Of a stretch of DNA of 64,000 nt, positions 61,553 through 64,000 are shown piece by piece (positions within the stretch are counted from its first letter, which is position 1; each line of letters opens with the position of its first letter). This stretch comes from Streptomyces katrae. GTDB lineage: Bacteria > Actinomycetota > Actinomycetes > Streptomycetales > Streptomycetaceae. The notes under the pieces are model-generated. The model saw only the letters and a program-made list of their open reading frames with translations. It did no database searches and was not told the origin of the DNA. The translations under genes and the position numbers were made by a program. The DNA is taken from assembly GCF_002028425.1 (NCBI RefSeq), contig NZ_CP020044.1:124001-188000 (forward strand), given 5' to 3'.

Positions 61553-63549
61553 GGCAGCTCCATGGTCACAAGTGTCGGGCCGCCCACCGGGCTGCTCACG
61601 AACAGATCTCCGTCGAATGTACCCAGCCGGCGGCGCACGCCCGCGAGGCCCGTGCCCTTGGCCGTATCGGCCCCGCCCCGGCCGTCGTCGCCCACCGTCA
61701 TCCGCAGCACCCCGTCGGAGTGCCGCAGGTCGATGCGCACCCGGGAGGCCCCGGAATGCTTGGCGGCGTTCGCGAGCACCTCGCACACCGCGAAGTACGC
61801 GCACGCCTCCACCGGAGCCTCGAGGCGGCCGGGAACGTCCACCGTCACCTCGACGTCCAGCGGGTAGTCCAGCGCCACCGCGCGGACCGCGTCGCCCACG
61901 CCCCGCTCCGCGAGGACCGGCGGGTGGATGCCCCGCACCAGGTCCCGCAGCTGGGCCAGGGCCGTCGACGACTGCCGGCGGGCCTCGGCCACCAGCTCGC
62001 GCAGCTCCGGAGCCTCCTCCCCCAGCCGCCGCTCCACCACCCGCAGTGTCATCCCGATCGCCACCAGCGTCACCTGGGCCCCGTCGTGCAGGTCCCGTTC
62101 GATGCGGCGGAGTTCGGCGGCCTGCACCCCGGTGGCGTCCGCCCGGGTCTCCGTCAGCCGCTCCACGCGCCGGGCCAGCTGCGCGTGCCGGGTCGGCCGC
62201 AGCAGCAGCAGCGCGAAGCGGGCGTGTGCCCGCAGCGCGTACGGTGCCACCCACGACACCGCCGCCACCAGCACCGCGCCCACCGCGACCGCCGCCCACG
62301 GGACGCCCGCGAGGGCTCCGCCCACCGGCAGCCGGCGCAGCGCCGCGTCCCAGAAGCTGTACGGGCCCGTCCCGTCCGCCACCAGGTCCAGCACCCCGGG
62401 CACGACGAGCCCGAAGACCGAGAACCCCACGACGACCAGCGGCACCGCCAGCAGCACGGCGGCCACGAACGGATTGACCGCCGACCACAGCAGGTCCCGC
62501 CACACCGCCGGATCACCCGAGGTGTGGCGCATCAGCTGCAACTGCCGCACCAGGTAGGGGGTGCGGTACAGCCGCCGCCCGTACTGGTAGTAGCCGTCCG
62601 CCCCGCGTCGCACCGGCTCCGGAGCGGGCAGATAGGGCGCCTGGATCTCCACACCCAGCCAGTCGCCGGCGAGCCGCCGGCTCAGCACGACGAAGCGGCG
62701 GGCGAACCCCACGGCCTTCGGGAAGAGCAGCACCAGCCCGGTGCACACCCCGACCACCAGCGCCACCACCTGGACGACGGCCAGCACCGCGCCGGCTGCC
62801 GACAGCAGCGAAAGGAAGGCCCCGGCGCCCAGCATCCGCAGACGCCGGCCCAGCGCACCCCCGTCGGACACCACCGCCGGCGCGACCCGGCGGGCCAGCA
62901 GCAGCCGCGTCCAACACCCGTGCACCCACAGCACCAGCGGCCCGACCGTCAGCCCCGTCGCGAGCGACACCAGCCCGACCCCGGCCACCACCACCGCACC
63001 GGCCCACGCCGTCCCCGGCAGGCCGACACCGCCGGCCGCCCGGCACAGGGCCGCGACCACCGCGTACAGACCACCGGCCACCAACGCCCCGGGCAGCGAA
63101 GCCAACGGAACCCCGACGAACGGGTCGAACAGCAGGAAGGCCAGGTCCCGTCTCGTCGCCGGATCCCGCCGCACCTGCCGCACCCGCCTGCGGCGCACCG
63201 CCGAGCCGTACGAGGCGTACAGCTGCCTGCCGTCGCGGTACAGCCCGCTGTCACGCTGCCGGGGTTCCGGCGGCTCGGGCAGGTAGGGATCGTCGACGGG
63301 CACCTCCGACCACCGCCCGGCCAGCTCGCGCCGCAACCGGGGCAGACGCCGGAACAGGTCCAGCGCACCCACCGCGCCGACACCCACCGCGACCGCGGCC
63401 GGCAGCAGGGCCAGCAGCCCCAGCAGACCCAAGGCCGCGAGCGCCGCGCCGCGCAGCGGCACCATCACGTGCGCCCGCAGGGTTGTCAGGACGCCGACCG
63501 CTCCGGTCGGCGCCTCACGTCGTAGTTCCCGGGAGTTCGGAGCGAGCAC
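61516..63549 (-). CDS. Sensor histidine kinase with duplicated membrane sensor region
   Basis: A 677-residue kinase. The N-terminal ~440 residues hold two similar blocks, each a hydrophobic hairpin pair followed by a soluble stretch (DPYLPEPPEP ... GRQLYASYG and APYLPAPEPV ... GRRLYRTPY) and a second hydrophobic pair (DPFVG / NPFVA). This is the tandem sensor layout of actinomycete NarL-type kinases. The phosphoacceptor is ERDLHDGAQ near 486; the N-box region is CEVLANAAKHSG and the G-box is GTGLAGVRRRL. It pairs with the overlapping response regulator. GTG 63549 is the first in-frame start after the intergenic hairpin; later GTG or ATG starts near residues 20-30 are possible. Confidence 0.92.
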   Translation of the reverse strand: MLAPNSRELRREAPTGAVGVLTTLRAHVMVPLRGAALAALGLLGLLALLPAAVAVGVGAVGALDLFRRLPRLRRELAGRWSEVPVDDPYLPEPPEPRQRDSGLYRDGRQLYASYGSAVRRRRVRQVRRDPATRRDLAFLLFDPFVGVPLASLPGALVAGGLYAVVAALCRAAGGVGLPGTAWAGAVVVAGVGLVSLATGLTVGPLVLWVHGCWTRLLLARRVAPAVVSDGGALGRRLRMLGAGAFLSLLSAAGAVLAVVQVVALVVGVCTGLVLLFPKAVGFARRFVVLSRRLAGDWLGVEIQAPYLPAPEPVRRGADGYYQYGRRLYRTPYLVRQLQLMRHTSGDPAVWRDLLWSAVNPFVAAVLLAVPLVVVGFSVFGLVVPGVLDLVADGTGPYSFWDAALRRLPVGGALAGVPWAAVAVGAVLVAAVSWVAPYALRAHARFALLLLRPTRHAQLARRVERLTETRADATGVQAAELRRIERDLHDGAQVTLVAIGMTLRVVERRLGEEAPELRELVAEARRQSSTALAQLRDLVRGIHPPVLAERGVGDAVRAVALDYPLDVEVTVDVPGRLEAPVEACAYFAVCEVLANAAKHSGASRVRIDLRHSDGVLRMTVGDDGRGGADTAKGTGLAGVRRRLGTFDGDLFVSSPVGGPTLVTMELPCVLSSPRTSSS

Positions 63550-63720
63550 CGGCCCAGTTTCCCACGGCCCGTTCGAGCGCCGATCGTGCCGATCTCGTGC
63601 GGGGTGCAGTTTTCACCACCCCACCTGTACTCCGAACTCCATCCCCGGCGGCGCCCGCGATCCGTACCGTTGTCACCACAGGGCGCCCGGTCGACTCCCC
63701 CGCCGACCGGCCGCCCGAAC

Positions 63721-63763
63721 CCGAGGCCCTCTCGTGCCTTCCCCCGTCGCGGGAGGGCCTCGG
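63721..63763 (-). terminator. Hairpin after the LiaF-like gene
   Basis: CCGAGGCCCTC (63721-63731) pairs perfectly with GAGGGCCTCGG (63753-63763). It lies 10 bp beyond the stop of the minus-strand gene ending at 63773. The remaining gap to the kinase gene (63550-63720) shows nothing else I can support. Confidence 0.7.
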
Positions 63764-63772
63764 TGAGCACTC

Positions 63773-64000
63773 CTACCGGCGGGCCCGCTTGATCCGGATC
63801 CACCCGGAGCGCGGGTGGCCGACGACCGTCAGCACCGGTGCCGTCGGATCCACCGGCCCGTCCGCCCGGTTGGCGACGCGCGCCGTGTTCGTGCTCGCCG
63901 GGTCGATCCGCACCTCCCACCCGTCCGGCACCACGACCTGGACCGTCCCCATCCCGCACGAGGCCTCCAGGGTCACCTCACGGTGCGCGCAGGTGGCCGC
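63773..64000 (-). CDS. LiaF-like / DUF1707-type protein, C-terminal fragment
   Basis: Only the last 75 residues are inside the window; the start is beyond the right edge. The visible part (SCGMGTVQVVVPDGWEVRID, then VLTVVGHPRSGWIRIKRARR) resembles the beta-rich C-terminal domain of cell-wall-stress LiaF-like proteins, commonly preceded by a DUF1707 domain in actinobacteria. Such proteins often sit beside two-component systems, as here. Identity is moderate because the N-terminus is missing. Confidence 0.6.
   Translation of the reverse strand, partial: AATCAHREVTLEASCGMGTVQVVVPDGWEVRIDPASTNTARVANRADGPVDPTAPVLTVVGHPRSGWIRIKRARR

Overview
The window looks like the chromosome of a Streptomyces-type actinomycete. 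It is very GC-rich, codon third positions are almost all G or C, open frames appear antisense to nearly every gene, GTG starts are common, and the gene families present (modular type I PKS, SARP, LAL regulator, DesK-type kinases) are typical of that group. I could not identify the species or the end product.

Positions 1-50608 (all minus strand) form one side of a macrolide-type biosynthetic cluster. Transcription runs right to left: SARP activator, LAL/LuxR activator, EryCIII/DesVII-like glycosyltransferase, small NAD-dependent sugar epimerase/reductase, then five modular PKS genes (A to E; E runs off the left edge). N-terminal coiled-coil docking segments (D/N-E-x-K-L pattern) and C-terminal helical tails fit the order A-B-C-D-E. 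The modules read as follows. Loading module: AT-ACP. Module 1: malonyl, KR. Module 2: methylmalonyl, dead KR (keto kept). Module 3: methylmalonyl, DH-ER-KR (fully reduced). Modules 4 and 5: malonyl, DH-KR (two C=C). Modules 6-8: malonyl, KR (hydroxyls; 7 and 8 A-type). Module 9: malonyl, reductive domains outside the window. No thioesterase, P450 or complete deoxysugar pathway is inside the window.

Positions 50609-54871 (plus strand) diverge from the SARP gene. They hold a 62-residue peptide gene that overlaps by 4 nt a fused E1-like/YcaO TOMM cyclodehydratase, followed by an orphan membrane histidine kinase. With the SARP and LAL genes across the divergent promoter, this looks like a minimal modified-peptide cassette linked to control of the polyketide cluster. 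It is the leading candidate here for an unusual system.

Positions 54916-60885 are a 5.97-kb block bounded by two 881-bp inverted repeats that differ at only two sites I could find. Each arm is a complete unit for a VC0807-like membrane protein, ending in a strong hairpin. The interior holds an iteron-rich, AT-richer origin-like region, an AEP-type primase-polymerase, a D5/P4-type helicase and a small unknown protein. There is no integrase, transposase or structural gene. It looks like an integrated or degenerate replicon, or an invertible segment.

Positions 60899-64000 (minus strand) hold a NarL-type response regulator, a large sensor kinase with an internally duplicated membrane region, and the C-terminus of a LiaF-like/DUF1707-type protein cut by the right edge. 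No tRNA, rRNA or CRISPR array was seen.
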